Positions 16,238-25,189 are shown, counted from the stretch's first letter. The stretch: DNA of 32,763 nt from Methylococcales bacterium (GCA_030654015.1 JAURYI010000141.1:1-32763), one strand, 5' to 3'. The notes: generated from the sequence alone by a model not told the origin. Translations and numbers: made by a program.

Positions 16238-16984
16238 TTAGGCCGTGGTTTTGGATTTCAGCTTCCGCATTGATTCCCCTTTAAGGTCTATGGGGTGAGC
16301 CCTGTGGATAATCCGATCCAAAATTGCATCGGCCACTGTGGGATCGCCAAACAGGTCATACCATTTATTTATTGGATATTGGCTGGTCAGTATTAAGGAG
16401 CCAATCATGGACTGATTATCCAAAATATCCAACAGCACTGGTCCCAGTTGTCCTTGAATACCGCCAATACCCAGATCATCAATAATCAGCAGCTGCGTAT
16501 TAATTAGCTGACGGCGTATTTTTGGCAGACTGCCATCGGCAAGACTACTTGTTAAACTCTCAAACAATCGGGTTGCGGTCATATAAAGAACACCAATTCC
16601 TTGACGACATGCCTGTTGACCAAAGGCACAGGCAATCCAACTTTTACCAGTCCCAGTAGCACCAGTCAGAATCAGGTTCTGTTTTTGTCGCATCCATTCC
16701 CCAGATGCAAGCGTCTGGATTTGAAACGAATTCAATCCTCGCTGGTTTCGGTAGTCTATATCTTCCAATGCAGCCTGGCCGAAACGAAGCTTTGCTTTCT
16801 TCAGCAGTCTGTCGATTTTGCGAGCGTCTTTACTGAATAACTCCTGCTCAACCAACAAAGCCAAACGTTGTTCAAAGGGCATGTCCGTATATTTTGGATC
16901 AGCCTGTTGTTTTTCCAATGCAGCCACCATCCCATGTAATCCCAGCTTAGCAAGTTTTTGTGGTGTCGTAACAGCTGTTATCAT
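16238..16984 (-). CDS. istB: IS21-family ATPase/helper protein IstB
   Basis: A 248-residue AAA+ ATPase that helps the IstA transposase select and capture target DNA. Seen: the helical N-terminus (KLGLHGMVAALEKQ), Walker A GATGTGKS (about residues 107-114) followed by WIACAFGQQAC, Walker B LLIIDDLG (about 165-172), and the sensor region LILTSQYP. RIIHRAHPIDLKGESMRK near the end is the usual IstB C-terminus. The length is typical. Its start overlaps the istA stop (ATGA), the standard translational coupling of the pair. Confidence 0.95.
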   Translation of the reverse strand: MITAVTTPQKLAKLGLHGMVAALEKQQADPKYTDMPFEQRLALLVEQELFSKDARKIDRLLKKAKLRFGQAALEDIDYRNQRGLNSFQIQTLASGEWMRQKQNLILTGATGTGKSWIACAFGQQACRQGIGVLYMTATRLFESLTSSLADGSLPKIRRQLINTQLLIIDDLGIGGIQGQLGPVLLDILDNQSMIGSLILTSQYPINKWYDLFGDPTVADAILDRIIHRAHPIDLKGESMRKLKSKTTA

Positions 16985-18528
16985 GAGATAACCTCTTTAC
17001 CTGTTACATAATAATCAGCACCTCGCAAGTTGGCATGTGTCGAGACAGTCACTGTAGTTACTGGAGACACACGCATATCTGCATTCGTTCTAAGGATAGT
17101 CCGTAAGCGGTCAAAACTTAGGCAATTCAATGTCAGTGCATAGGTACATGCAGATTCAAGTCTATCTTGCAAATTGTCTTTTCGCACATCTCGCCGTAAT
17201 GACTGTGCAGCTTTGAGGCGGCTGGCAAAGTAGCGTTTTTCTTCTAAACAACGTTGCATAAATGTACCCGTTTCTGGTCCGATCGATTGCGCCCATTCCA
17301 TTAATGCTTCGGGCGAACCTTGTTGATGCAAGCGATGGTGAACAGATAAATGCTCATCCAGTGTAGTTCGCCCTGGTAGTATTTTTCGACTATGTAGTGC
17401 AATTAATTGGCGTTGATAATAAATATGAACGATGTCATCATTTGCCCGTATGTCTACCCGCTGATATGCGTATGTGTACGGCACGGAATACATATGTTTC
17501 TCATATTCAATATGATAGCTTTCATCCACCCTGATTTGATAACGCCATTGGCTATAAGGATAAGGATCATCCCGCAATGCCTGCAATGTAGGTACATCTA
17601 AATAAAGGAATCGTTGTATCCGGCTAGTGGGATAAGTTCGTGTGGTTCTATCATTTAGTTTTTCCATCCAAAAACTGATGGCGGCATTGATCTCATCGAG
17701 ACTGAAAAATACCTGGTGGCGCAGGCGGGCAAGCACCCAACGCTGCACGATTTGCACACCGATCTCAGCTAATGATTTATCCTTAGGTTTACGCGGGCGT
17801 GCTGGTAGGACTATAAAATTGTAATGTTCGGCGAATTCTTGATATGCCGAATTCAGAACCAAGCCTTGTTTATTATTTTGCAGTACGCCAGCTTTAAGAT
17901 TGTCCGGCACAATGTAACGAGGAACGCCACCGAGATGCGTCAGCATTTGAGCATGTGCTTTCAACCAGTCTTCAGTTTTTTGTGTTTCAACCGCTATGGC
18001 AAACAGGTAGCCCGATGCTCCCATCGTTCCAACAAATATTTGTACAAAGTTGATTGTGCCGGTTTCTGCATCCTGAATAGGCATGGTTCGTCCGCAAAAG
18101 TCAACGAACAACTTTTCACCTGGCTGATGATTTTGTCGTAAGCTCAGTTTACAAGTGCGTTTCCATGCACGGTAATAACGGGTGAACTGAGTGTAAGACA
18201 AACCATCCGTATTGCGTTGGCGATATTCCTCCCAGAGCAATTGCAAAGTCATATCGCGGTGTTGCAGCTCCGAATGTACCTGAATCCAGTCTGGTATAGG
18301 TTTGCGCATACTGTTTGGCTTTTCGTCGCCAAACAGCATTTGCCGAAGCTTCTCATCGTCTAATGCCTGGAGTAATGTCCAGTTCTGTTGTTTGCATGTT
18401 AATACTTCACGAACAGCCTTGACCGTATTGGGTGAAATCTTACAAGTACGACCAATCTCTCGTAGAGAAAGACCTTGATCGTCCAAAAGCCGAATTACTT
18501 GGCGTAAAATAGTTGTAGTTATTTTCAT
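16981..18528 (-). CDS. istA: IS21-family transposase IstA
   Basis: A DDE transposase of about 515 residues. The N-terminal HTH is visible (LDDQGLSLREIGRTCKISPNTVKAVRE). The catalytic core begins with LFVDFCGRTMPI (first Asp), continues with YIVPDNLKAGV (second Asp) and reaches the Glu in the DKSLAEIGVQIVQRW region. The C-terminus has the YSVPYTYAYQRVDIRANDDIVHIYYQRQLIALH beta domain usual for IstA. The start at MKITTTILRQVIRLL was preferred over an upstream in-frame ATG, since it matches the usual HTH beginning. The gene appears intact, so the IS may be active. Confidence 0.93.
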   Translation of the reverse strand: MKITTTILRQVIRLLDDQGLSLREIGRTCKISPNTVKAVREVLTCKQQNWTLLQALDDEKLRQMLFGDEKPNSMRKPIPDWIQVHSELQHRDMTLQLLWEEYRQRNTDGLSYTQFTRYYRAWKRTCKLSLRQNHQPGEKLFVDFCGRTMPIQDAETGTINFVQIFVGTMGASGYLFAIAVETQKTEDWLKAHAQMLTHLGGVPRYIVPDNLKAGVLQNNKQGLVLNSAYQEFAEHYNFIVLPARPRKPKDKSLAEIGVQIVQRWVLARLRHQVFFSLDEINAAISFWMEKLNDRTTRTYPTSRIQRFLYLDVPTLQALRDDPYPYSQWRYQIRVDESYHIEYEKHMYSVPYTYAYQRVDIRANDDIVHIYYQRQLIALHSRKILPGRTTLDEHLSVHHRLHQQGSPEALMEWAQSIGPETGTFMQRCLEEKRYFASRLKAAQSLRRDVRKDNLQDRLESACTYALTLNCLSFDRLRTILRTNADMRVSPVTTVTVSTHANLRGADYYVTGKEVIS

Positions 18529-18760
18529 CGTTATTCCTAACGCAAGGCGCACTAAACCCTCACCCAGCGTGATGTACTTAAAAATGGGTGGAACAGACTA
18601 CCGGCAACTTGACGTTAGTCTGGATTAGAACGACAATGAAATTGTCTTGAGTTGGTAATTTCTTGACGCTTTCTTAAAAAGCCTAGGGCGGCAACTCTGG
18701 GCTTTTGTCGTTCTGAGCCTGCATATTCATTTGGGTTATAATTCCAACATATTATTTCTC
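18529..18760. other. Intergenic region upstream of istA
   Basis: This 232-bp stretch contains no convincing ORF. It presumably holds the right end of the IS21 element and the istA promoter. No copy of the TTGCAC repeats seen at 16143-16230 was found here, so the IS boundary is unresolved. Confidence 0.4.
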
Positions 18761-19030
18761 CTAGTCTTTTATGATTTGAGGTATGGATAAGCGTTGTTCA
18801 GCCAACCAACGAGCAACATCTTGGGTCAATGCAAAGCGGCCACGCCGCCCTTCTATTTCAAATTCCGCCACGGGTATACGTTGCCGTAAGCGTGCTTGGC
18901 GGTAAGCAGCTGGACTGGCATACCCCAGCAACTTCCAAAGATCTTTGCTGGCTAATATAGGTCCATACAGTCGAGTCAAAGTTTCCTGTAGTTGCTGAAC
19001 TAATTGTTCTGTGGGATTGAGTGATGTCAT
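18761..19030 (-). CDS. Small putative DNA-binding (HTH) protein
   Basis: An 89-residue protein starting MTSLNPTEQLVQQLQETLTR. The centre, SKDLWKLLGYASPAAYRQARLRQRIPVAEFEIEGRRGRFALTQDVARWLAEQR, has the shape of a winged HTH of the excisionase/AlpA class: a helix pair, an Arg-rich loop, then a beta hairpin (FEIEGRRGRFAL). Proteins of this type regulate mobile elements. It sits upstream of istA on the same strand, about 230 bp away, and may or may not belong to the IS. A longer form from a GTG at 19057 is possible. Confidence 0.6.
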   Translation of the reverse strand: MTSLNPTEQLVQQLQETLTRLYGPILASKDLWKLLGYASPAAYRQARLRQRIPVAEFEIEGRRGRFALTQDVARWLAEQRLSIPQIIKD

Positions 19031-19119
19031 GTCACGCTCAGTGGTGTTTGGATGCACATAGCCTAACGGAATCCATCAGTTTGTGCAGCTGGATAGATTG
19101 AAGTGATTTTTACTATAAA

Positions 19120-20187
19120 ATGAGCCTAATACTTATGATAAATCAACAATTTATTGATTTTCTCGTTGAGGACGAGAAAATACAACCGCAACAATTTTTA
19201 AACACTCTTGATAATCGAAAACTCGTGAATAGCTTGCGTACTCGTTACTGGTATGCGGGTGTCAAACAAAAAACTGGTCTGCCTACGTCATACCAACTGG
19301 AACAACACTTCGAGCCACTGGACAAAACTAAGTTTGATGAAAGAACGCAACCCCGGAACAAGTGGAGAAATTATGAAGCAGGTAAAAACAAGCCTAATTC
19401 CAGCTTGGCCAGTAAAGTCAATATCAAAGTTCCCGGTTCGTTCAGAGAGCTAAACCATCCTGTATGGGAAGTAATTCAATTAGATGAAAGGGTTTTGCCC
19501 GATATTGATACCTGGATGGAAAAACTGGAGCCCCGCGTTCAAGCAGTTGTTTATAAACAATCACATGACGGAATTAATCCCCTTAAACTAAGACTAAGCT
19601 ACACATCAGTTATTAGTCGCAGTTTGGTCAAGTTAGGCAACATGGATGCCTTAACTGCATTGCTATTGTACTGGCTGGAGTCTAAGCATTTTAATCAGAT
19701 TGACCAAACGTGCTTTCAGGCACGTTGTATCTATAAACTATTGCTAATGATGGGCATGGATTTTATCGAACGAAAGATTGCGGAAGAATTTTTTATGTTA
19801 TTTATGGTAAGAGTTTTTAATCGTACTGATTGGGGCGATAGATTATTTGCTATCTCGCCAGCCCATTATATACATGGGACAAAATTACTGTATTGCTTGC
19901 TATATGAAGTCGAAGATTTAAAACCTTCCTCCTCGTGGACTTCCCGTTGCAAAGCGATGTATCTGCTGCTGGAAGGACGGAAAGGATATGATGTTAAGTT
20001 TGGACTTGGTGTTGTACTGGAGGTTAACTGGTGGTTCGGACCTCCCACCAAACAGCAATGGATAGCCTGGGATTATGAATATAAAAAGTGGTTGTGGGGA
20101 TGGACGCATTTGCATCAAGGCTCAGTGGGATACGTTCATGATGATAAACTATGGGAATCACTGAATAATTCGGCAGACTCGCACTGA
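19120..20187 (+). CDS. Hypothetical protein, 355 residues
   Basis: Not recognised. It starts MSLILMINQQFIDFLVEDEK (a second ATG five codons in is an alternative start, and neither has a clear Shine-Dalgarno sequence). The protein is rich in Trp, Tyr and Lys. Residues 50-110 are basic (RTQPRNKWRNYEAGKNKPN) and the middle is helical with hydrophobic patches (ALTALLLYWLESKHF, CIYKLLLMMGMDF). No enzyme motif, signal peptide or obvious membrane span is seen. It shares an island with an XRE regulator and another unknown protein, convergent with the former. It could be a cargo gene of a mobile element or a defence component; there is no evidence for a specific function. Confidence 0.6.
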   Translation: MSLILMINQQFIDFLVEDEKIQPQQFLNTLDNRKLVNSLRTRYWYAGVKQKTGLPTSYQLEQHFEPLDKTKFDERTQPRNKWRNYEAGKNKPNSSLASKVNIKVPGSFRELNHPVWEVIQLDERVLPDIDTWMEKLEPRVQAVVYKQSHDGINPLKLRLSYTSVISRSLVKLGNMDALTALLLYWLESKHFNQIDQTCFQARCIYKLLLMMGMDFIERKIAEEFFMLFMVRVFNRTDWGDRLFAISPAHYIHGTKLLYCLLYEVEDLKPSSSWTSRCKAMYLLLEGRKGYDVKFGLGVVLEVNWWFGPPTKQQWIAWDYEYKKWLWGWTHLHQGSVGYVHDDKLWESLNNSADSH

Positions 20188-20265
20188 GGTAATTCGCATT
20201 TATCGAATGTTAACGTAGTATATGAAAACTTTGAGCACAAGCTTATTTATGTAAAATCAATATGA

Positions 20266-20505
20266 CTATTCGCCTTGAAACTTAAGCAACTCATCTGGAG
20301 AAACTGATAACGCCTCAGCCAAACGACAAATGTTCAGCAATGCAATATTTCGTTGTCCTCTTTCTACACCTCCCAAATAACTGCGTGCTACACCGCTTTC
20401 GAGAGACAAGCGTTCCTGTGACCAACCGAGCCGTTTACGGAGTTGGATAAGGCGTTCCCCAAATAGTATTCTGGGATCAGTTTTAGATGAAATATGATCA
20501 GGCAT
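20266..20505 (-). CDS. XRE-family HTH transcriptional regulator
   Basis: A 79-residue Cro/C1-type repressor: FGERLIQLRKRLGWSQERLSLESGVARSYLGGVERGQRNIALLNICRLAEALSVSPDELL is a complete five-helix XRE domain (residues 15-73) with recognition helix VARSYLGGVERG. There is no additional domain. It is divergent from the gene at 20605, with about 100 bp between, so it probably controls that gene and itself. Small stand-alone XRE proteins often regulate restriction, toxin-antitoxin or mobile-element genes. Confidence 0.9.
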   Translation of the reverse strand: MPDHISSKTDPRILFGERLIQLRKRLGWSQERLSLESGVARSYLGGVERGQRNIALLNICRLAEALSVSPDELLKFQGE

Positions 20506-20604
20506 ATTTTCATACTACTGCCCTGACTTTTATGAGGCCACGCTCTATGAGTGACAATTGCGAATTTTCGGCTTATATTGACTGTTTTTTTTACCGCACT
20601 TTCT

Positions 20605-21747
20605 ATGCAAAATACATCGATTCATCCAAAACTTGCTCATTTATCTAGCGAACAAGTCAACACCTTGATTAAGGATTACTATGCGAAGAAAAAAGTCACA
20701 GATTTGATTCAGCGTTTTAATATCGACTGTTTACCCTTTCAACTTTATAAATTATTACCCCCTGAAGTCAGTTCAGAATTCTGCCCTAATTGTGACGCTG
20801 TAATGGTATTGCCGAGGATTCCTCAAAGTGCACATCAGAACAAATACAAACAAGGCCTATACTGCCTGCAATGTAAACATCAAGAATACGGAATATGTAC
20901 TTGCGCCTATTGTCGTGAGGCTAATAAAAAACAGCAGAAATCCATAAAAATCGCTTATCACAGTCATTGCCAGATAACACATAATCACATCAAAGCCACC
21001 GATTTAACACTGGAACAAGCGGTATCTCTATTATCTCTGGTACGGTGTTACGGCACGGCAAAAATCAAAAAGGACATGATAATTCAGCCATCAAAAATTT
21101 CGACTATACCGTTTGCGCCCAAAAGCAGTTATACCGATGATCTCTTATCGCGCTTAAGCGAAGCTCGATTACTTAAAATTACCGATCAATCGAATCCCAA
21201 AGCGATTTCCCTATTGAATAATAAAGTGGCAGTCAGTTTTAGCGCGCAGTTAAGTCTGTCTGACACCGTTTTATCAGAATTGATTAGGAATATTGAAACC
21301 AGTATTACTGAGACTAACTGGCCAACGCCATGGTATGAACAAGTTTCTGAACTGGCATTTGCAGAATGCAGAGAGTTCTATGATTTTTGTGCAGGTGAAC
21401 GAATGTTTCCAAGTGTGGACGAAAAAATCGTAACAGCCATGCTCAGAAATTTACTGGAAGATTTTTCGACGGGGCAATGTTTGCGCATTATTTATTCAGG
21501 GGCTCAATATGCAGCAGATTTTATGGTTAAAAAGACGGCTACACCCAGCCAAGCCGCCAGTTATATGGTTGGCGTATGTCAACGTTGGGCTGACAAGGCA
21601 CGAGCAGAAAATTGGGTCGTCACTGCCTTCCGAAGAAACTTCAATTGTCCTCGTAGTATGCTGAGCTATGTGCTTTACGATTTTGTGTTAAAAACTGATG
21701 AGGAAGGTCTTCAAATACCGATAGCAATTGTTCAGTTACCAATATAA
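20605..21747 (+). CDS. Hypothetical zinc-ribbon protein
   Basis: Not recognised as a named family. From the ATG (MQNTSIHPKLAHLSSEQVNT) it has 380 residues; an in-frame GTG 54 bp upstream would add 18 hydrophobic residues and is less likely. Early residues (LIKDYYAKKKVTDLIQRFNIDCLPFQLYKLLPP) look like an HTH that senses or binds DNA. Then come cysteine pairs: FCPNCDAVM, YCLQCKH, CTCAYC, indicating one or two zinc ribbons (residues about 60-110). The C-terminal half is helical (SQAASYMVGVCQRWADKARAENWVV). This suggests a DNA-binding protein with a zinc module. It lies between the XRE gene and the CRISPR-Cas locus. Confidence 0.6.
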   Translation: MQNTSIHPKLAHLSSEQVNTLIKDYYAKKKVTDLIQRFNIDCLPFQLYKLLPPEVSSEFCPNCDAVMVLPRIPQSAHQNKYKQGLYCLQCKHQEYGICTCAYCREANKKQQKSIKIAYHSHCQITHNHIKATDLTLEQAVSLLSLVRCYGTAKIKKDMIIQPSKISTIPFAPKSSYTDDLLSRLSEARLLKITDQSNPKAISLLNNKVAVSFSAQLSLSDTVLSELIRNIETSITETNWPTPWYEQVSELAFAECREFYDFCAGERMFPSVDEKIVTAMLRNLLEDFSTGQCLRIIYSGAQYAADFMVKKTATPSQAASYMVGVCQRWADKARAENWVVTAFRRNFNCPRSMLSYVLYDFVLKTDEEGLQIPIAIVQLPI

Positions 21748-22190
21748 AGAATTGTAAGCTGGAATCCTCGGAATTTTTGATTTCTATTTCTGAGTGAGTT
21801 ATCCCCACGTTACATTAACTCTCGTTGTTTCAAAATCAATCATATATAAATTATGAGCCAATGCACCATAAGCTATGAACTTCATGATTACCTTGAAATA
21901 ACCTGTCTATATGGCTATCGAGTAAAGATACACTAAAAATTCCTGAATCATTCTTCTGCGTTTATCTTCATTTTTGACTTCAAAACCTTGTGCCAAGGTA
22001 ATCTAATTAAAAATAAAATTTGTCATATAATTACAAAAAAAATAAAAAAGACAAAAAATTGTAATTTTCTTTGTAAGGAACAAGTAGTTAGGCAATAAAT
22101 AATTGGCACACAATGTGCTTCATGTCGTTTTTAGTTTCGTCCCATAATCCACCTTTGGGTAGATGACATCACTGATTAACCATACATTAT
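21748..22190. other. AT-rich gene-free stretch
   Basis: No convincing ORF in about 440 bp. It contains a hairpin with arms AATTACAA (22029-22036) and TTGTAATT (22059-22066) around an A-rich loop. It may hold transcription stop and start signals between the zinc-ribbon gene and the PIN remnant/cas3 unit. Confidence 0.5.
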
Positions 22191-22440
22191 TCAGCTGAAA
22201 ACACGGTAATAAGAAGCAGGTCACGAAGTTGTTGCTCAATCATCGAGGTCGCTTGTATTTCTACCGTGAATTTATGCGAAGTAGTAGGGCAATTGATCCG
22301 TGATGACATTGATCTGTTACAACAGCTGGAACGAACCGCTATTAAAGTGATTCCCTTTACCCACACACTGTATGCGGCTAATTTTATTCCGCAAACGCAA
22401 CGCTACGGTTTATCGCTGGGTAAAAGTAATAGTTTTTATG
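22190..22440 (+). pseudogene. Degraded PIN-domain (VapC-type) toxin gene
   Basis: Two frames together give pieces of a PIN ribonuclease toxin. A short frame near 22212-22245 reads EAGHEVVAQ. The frame from 22248 reads VACISTVNLCEVVGQLI, the conserved second PIN strand/helix with its Glu. Near 22400 comes RYGLSLG, which in intact proteins continues DRACLALA but here diverges into unrelated residues. So the gene has lost its N-terminus, carries at least one frameshift and lacks its C-terminal acidic residues. No vapB partner is visible. It ends where the cas3 ribosome-binding region begins. Identification is from motif memory, so certainty is moderate. Confidence 0.5.
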
Positions 22441-22461
22441 ACATTCATTCAGAAGGAAATT

Positions 22462-25002
22462 ATGAGCAAAAACAGCAAGAGTACGAATTTGCATCATCAA
22501 GATGATACGCGCTATATCGCCCACGTCCGAAAAACAGACAAAGCGCATCAATCCGTAGCAACTCATTTACATGAGGTCGCAAACATCAGTAAAACATTAG
22601 CAATCAAAATTAACGTACCTGAAGCAGGTGAATTAATTGGCTTGCTGCATGATTTTGGTAAATACAGTACGGCTTTTCAAAACTATATTCAATCCGCGAC
22701 AGGCTTACTTGACCCCGATTGTGATGATGAATATGTCGATTCCAAAGGCTTAAAAGGCAAAATAGACCACTCCACCGCAGGCGCACAGTGGTTGTGGCAA
22801 GCGATGAGTAACATTGGCAAAAATGACGAAGGGAAACTTTGTGGGCAAATACTCGCGTTGTGTATTGCGTCACATCATTCAGGATTAATAGATTGCGTGA
22901 AACCTGATGGTACGAATGAATTTCAGCGGCGCATCGACAAAGACGATGAAAAAACGCATTTGAATGAATGTGAGCAAAATGCAGATACTGACATTTTAGA
23001 AAAGGCGCAACAATTGGTTAAACCCGTTATTTCCGCCTTGTGGAAACAACGCAATGCCATAATGAAAGCCACTCAGCAAAGTGAAATCATCAGACAATTT
23101 TATTTTGGTTTTTTAACTCGTTTTTTATTCAGTTGCTTAATTGATGCCGACCGTATTGACAGTGCTGATTTTGAAAATCCAGAGCAAAAAGCGCATCGCA
23201 ATCAACCTGTCGCTTGGGATATTGCGATAAATCGCTTGGAACTTTTCTTAGTTGAACAACAAAATGAGATTGAACGTAAGCGCGAACAGTTACCCGAAAA
23301 AACACTTCGATTAAATCAAATACGCCGCGACATTTCCGACACTTGCAAAAACCGATCTGAACAGCCGCAAGGCATTTACAGCTTAACTGTTCCAACAGGC
23401 GGCGGTAAAACGTACGCTAGCTTACGTTTTGCGCTGCATCATGCCAAAGCGCATAAGTTAGAACATATTTTCTATATTATTCCTTACACCTCCATTATTG
23501 AACAAAATGCAGACGCAATTCGCAAAGCGGTTGAACATAAAGATGATGAAAAACCTTGGGTGTTAGAGCATCATTCCAATTTAGAACCCGAACAGCAAAC
23601 GTGGCACAGTAAATTAGTCGCTGAAAATTGGGATGCGCCTATTGTCATGACAACGATGGTGCAGTTTTTAGAAACCTTATTTGACGGAGGCACACGCGGG
23701 GTGCGGCGATTGCATCAATTGGCAAACAGCGTGATTATTTTTGATGAAATTCAAACTTTACCGATTAACTGCACGCATTTATTTTGTAACGCACTCAATT
23801 TTTTAACGACTTATACCCATACAACCGCTGTGTTATGCACGGCAACGCAACCGTTATTAGACAAACTCAAAACGCCTGAAAAAGGTCAGCTCATCATTCC
23901 CGAAGGAAATGAATTAATAGGCAACGTGAAAAACGTTAAAGACCTTTTTGAACAGCTCAAACGGGTCGATATTATTAATAAAACTGAACCAGAAGGTTGG
24001 TCAAAAGAAAGGATTGCCGAATTAGCCCTATCAGAATTCGCAAAAAAAGGCAGTTGTTTAGTCATCGTCAATACCAAAGCATGGGCAGAAGCTCTTTACC
24101 GTGAATGCGTTTTGGATGAAAAAAACGAAAAAGAGGAGGTAAAAAAGCAAAAAGTAGATAAAGACAGCGTATTTCACCTCAGCACCCATCAATGTTCCGC
24201 CCACCGCACCGCCATTTTTAACACCATCAAAGAGCGGTTAAAAAACAAACAACCCGTGTTGTGTTTCAGCACACAACTCATTGAAGCGGGCGTGGATATT
24301 TCGTTTGCCAGCGTAATTCGCTTTTTAGCAGGATTAGATTCGATTGCGCAAGCCGCAGGGCGTTGTAATCGAAACGCAGAATTAGAAAAAGCCGAAGTTC
24401 ACGTTATCAACCCCACAAAAGAAACGATTGACCAATTAATCGACATCAACGAAGGGAAAAAACAAACTTCGCGGGTTTTTAGAGAAACGGTCGGGCAAGA
24501 ATTATTAGCCCCTGAAGTCATGCAACGCTATTTTGATTATTATTTTTATGAACGTGCTGATGTGATGGATTATCCCGTTTCAGAAAAACAAGCCGAACGA
24601 AAAGATAGCTTGCTCAATTTACTCAGTGAAAACGCTAAAAACATCGGTGAAAATACACTGTATTTAAAACAATCCTTTATGACGGCAGGCAGAGCTTTTA
24701 AAGCGATTGATGCCCCTATTCACTCCGTCATCGTGCCTTATGAGGAAGGCAAAGAACTGATAACACAATTGTGTGACATTTCAAAAAAGTTCGAGGCGAA
24801 GGCTTTTTATGCGTGTTTGAAAAAAGCGCAAAAGTACAGCGTCAACGTATTTCCTAATGTTTGGCAGAAATTAGTGAAACAAGATGCGATTGCTGAAATT
24901 CAAGGGGAAGGCGTGTTTTATTTAAAAAAATCTTTTTACAGTGATGAGTTTGGTCTGGCAATCGAAGTTGTTGCTAAAGAAGAGCTAGTGTTTTTTGGTT
25001 AA
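22462..25002 (+). CDS. cas3: Type I-C Cas3 helicase-nuclease
   Basis: The 846-residue effector nuclease recruited by Cascade to unwind and degrade target DNA. The HD nuclease is at the N-terminus: HLHEVA (35-40), LLHDFGKYS with the HD pair (63-64), DHSTAGAQW (102-110) and SHHSG (137-141). The SF2 helicase follows: PTGGGKT (311-317), DEIQ (428-431), CTATQP, then STQLIEAGVDISF and the QAAGRCNRNAE motif VI. The C-terminal region is the usual Cas3 domain. The ATG at 22462 was chosen (preceded by AGAAGGAAATT); the frame is open 30 codons further up, but that part overlaps the PIN remnant. The gene is separated from cas5 by 575 bp, unlike the tight spacing of the other cas genes, implying separate transcription. 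Confidence 0.96.
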   Translation: MSKNSKSTNLHHQDDTRYIAHVRKTDKAHQSVATHLHEVANISKTLAIKINVPEAGELIGLLHDFGKYSTAFQNYIQSATGLLDPDCDDEYVDSKGLKGKIDHSTAGAQWLWQAMSNIGKNDEGKLCGQILALCIASHHSGLIDCVKPDGTNEFQRRIDKDDEKTHLNECEQNADTDILEKAQQLVKPVISALWKQRNAIMKATQQSEIIRQFYFGFLTRFLFSCLIDADRIDSADFENPEQKAHRNQPVAWDIAINRLELFLVEQQNEIERKREQLPEKTLRLNQIRRDISDTCKNRSEQPQGIYSLTVPTGGGKTYASLRFALHHAKAHKLEHIFYIIPYTSIIEQNADAIRKAVEHKDDEKPWVLEHHSNLEPEQQTWHSKLVAENWDAPIVMTTMVQFLETLFDGGTRGVRRLHQLANSVIIFDEIQTLPINCTHLFCNALNFLTTYTHTTAVLCTATQPLLDKLKTPEKGQLIIPEGNELIGNVKNVKDLFEQLKRVDIINKTEPEGWSKERIAELALSEFAKKGSCLVIVNTKAWAEALYRECVLDEKNEKEEVKKQKVDKDSVFHLSTHQCSAHRTAIFNTIKERLKNKQPVLCFSTQLIEAGVDISFASVIRFLAGLDSIAQAAGRCNRNAELEKAEVHVINPTKETIDQLIDINEGKKQTSRVFRETVGQELLAPEVMQRYFDYYFYERADVMDYPVSEKQAERKDSLLNLLSENAKNIGENTLYLKQSFMTAGRAFKAIDAPIHSVIVPYEEGKELITQLCDISKKFEAKAFYACLKKAQKYSVNVFPNVWQKLVKQDAIAEIQGEGVFYLKKSFYSDEFGLAIEVVAKEELVFFG

Positions 25003-25090
25003 GATTTAAAGTATAGGAGTAGTAGGGCAATTATTGTCTTCATTGTTATTCCCCGATTGCGCTATCGTTCCATCGGCGATATGGATTAAC

Positions 25091-25114
25091 GTTTTAAATA
25101 CTTTCTATAGTGAA
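25091..25114 (-). promoter_or_regulatory. Candidate Cascade self-target: PAM plus partial protospacer
   Basis: Read on the minus strand, 25114-25112 is TTC, the canonical type I-C PAM. The next 20 nt, ACTATAGAAAGTATTTAAAA (25111-25092), match the pseudo-spacer at 25222-25241 (ACTATTGATAGTATTTACAA) at 17 of 20 positions. Mismatches are at 6, 9 and 18, and matching stops at position 21. The site ends 9 bp before the -35 box of the promoter at 25123-25151, and its seed overlaps a TATAGT (25106-25111) that could be a second -10 box. Confidence 0.75.
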
Positions 25115-25122
25115 GAAAATAT

Positions 25123-25151
25123 TTGACCTGAATCGTTTTGCAAAGTATTAT
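25123..25151 (+). promoter_or_regulatory. Sigma70-type promoter for the pseudo-crRNA and cas5-cas2 operon
   Basis: TTGACC (25123-25128), a 17-bp spacer and TATTAT (25146-25151) form a near-consensus promoter. Transcription would begin near 25158 and read through the degenerate repeat, the parD-like gene and the cas5-8-7-4-1-2 genes, all on the plus strand. Confidence 0.65.
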
Positions 25152-25157
25152 TCTTCC

Positions 25158-25179
25158 GTATGCCACATACATGGCATAC
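25158..25179. promoter_or_regulatory. Operator-like dyad at the predicted start site
   Basis: GTATGCCA (25158-25165) and TGGCATAC (25172-25179) are perfect reverse complements around a 6-bp centre, placed exactly at the predicted transcription start. The spacing fits a dimeric repressor site or a 5' RNA hairpin. The ribbon-helix-helix-like protein encoded at 25341 is one possible binder (inference). Confidence 0.5.
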
Positions 25180-25189
25180 AGATTAAATA

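Noticed and set aside
16143-18760. Attempt to define the exact ends of the IS21 element
   Set aside because: The left side has TTGCAC repeats, but no matching right-end copy or target duplication was found by eye.
22279-25031. 15-mer AGTAGTAGGGCAATT both upstream (22279-22293) and downstream (25017-25031) of cas3, as if flanking repeats of an insertion
   Set aside because: One shared 15-mer is expected by chance about once in two windows of this size, and flanking bases do not match.
25160-25186. Mini-ORF MPHTWHTD just upstream of the degenerate repeat as a CreT-like toxin
   Set aside because: No Shine-Dalgarno sequence or rare-codon run, and it coincides with the dyad; a toxin role cannot be supported.
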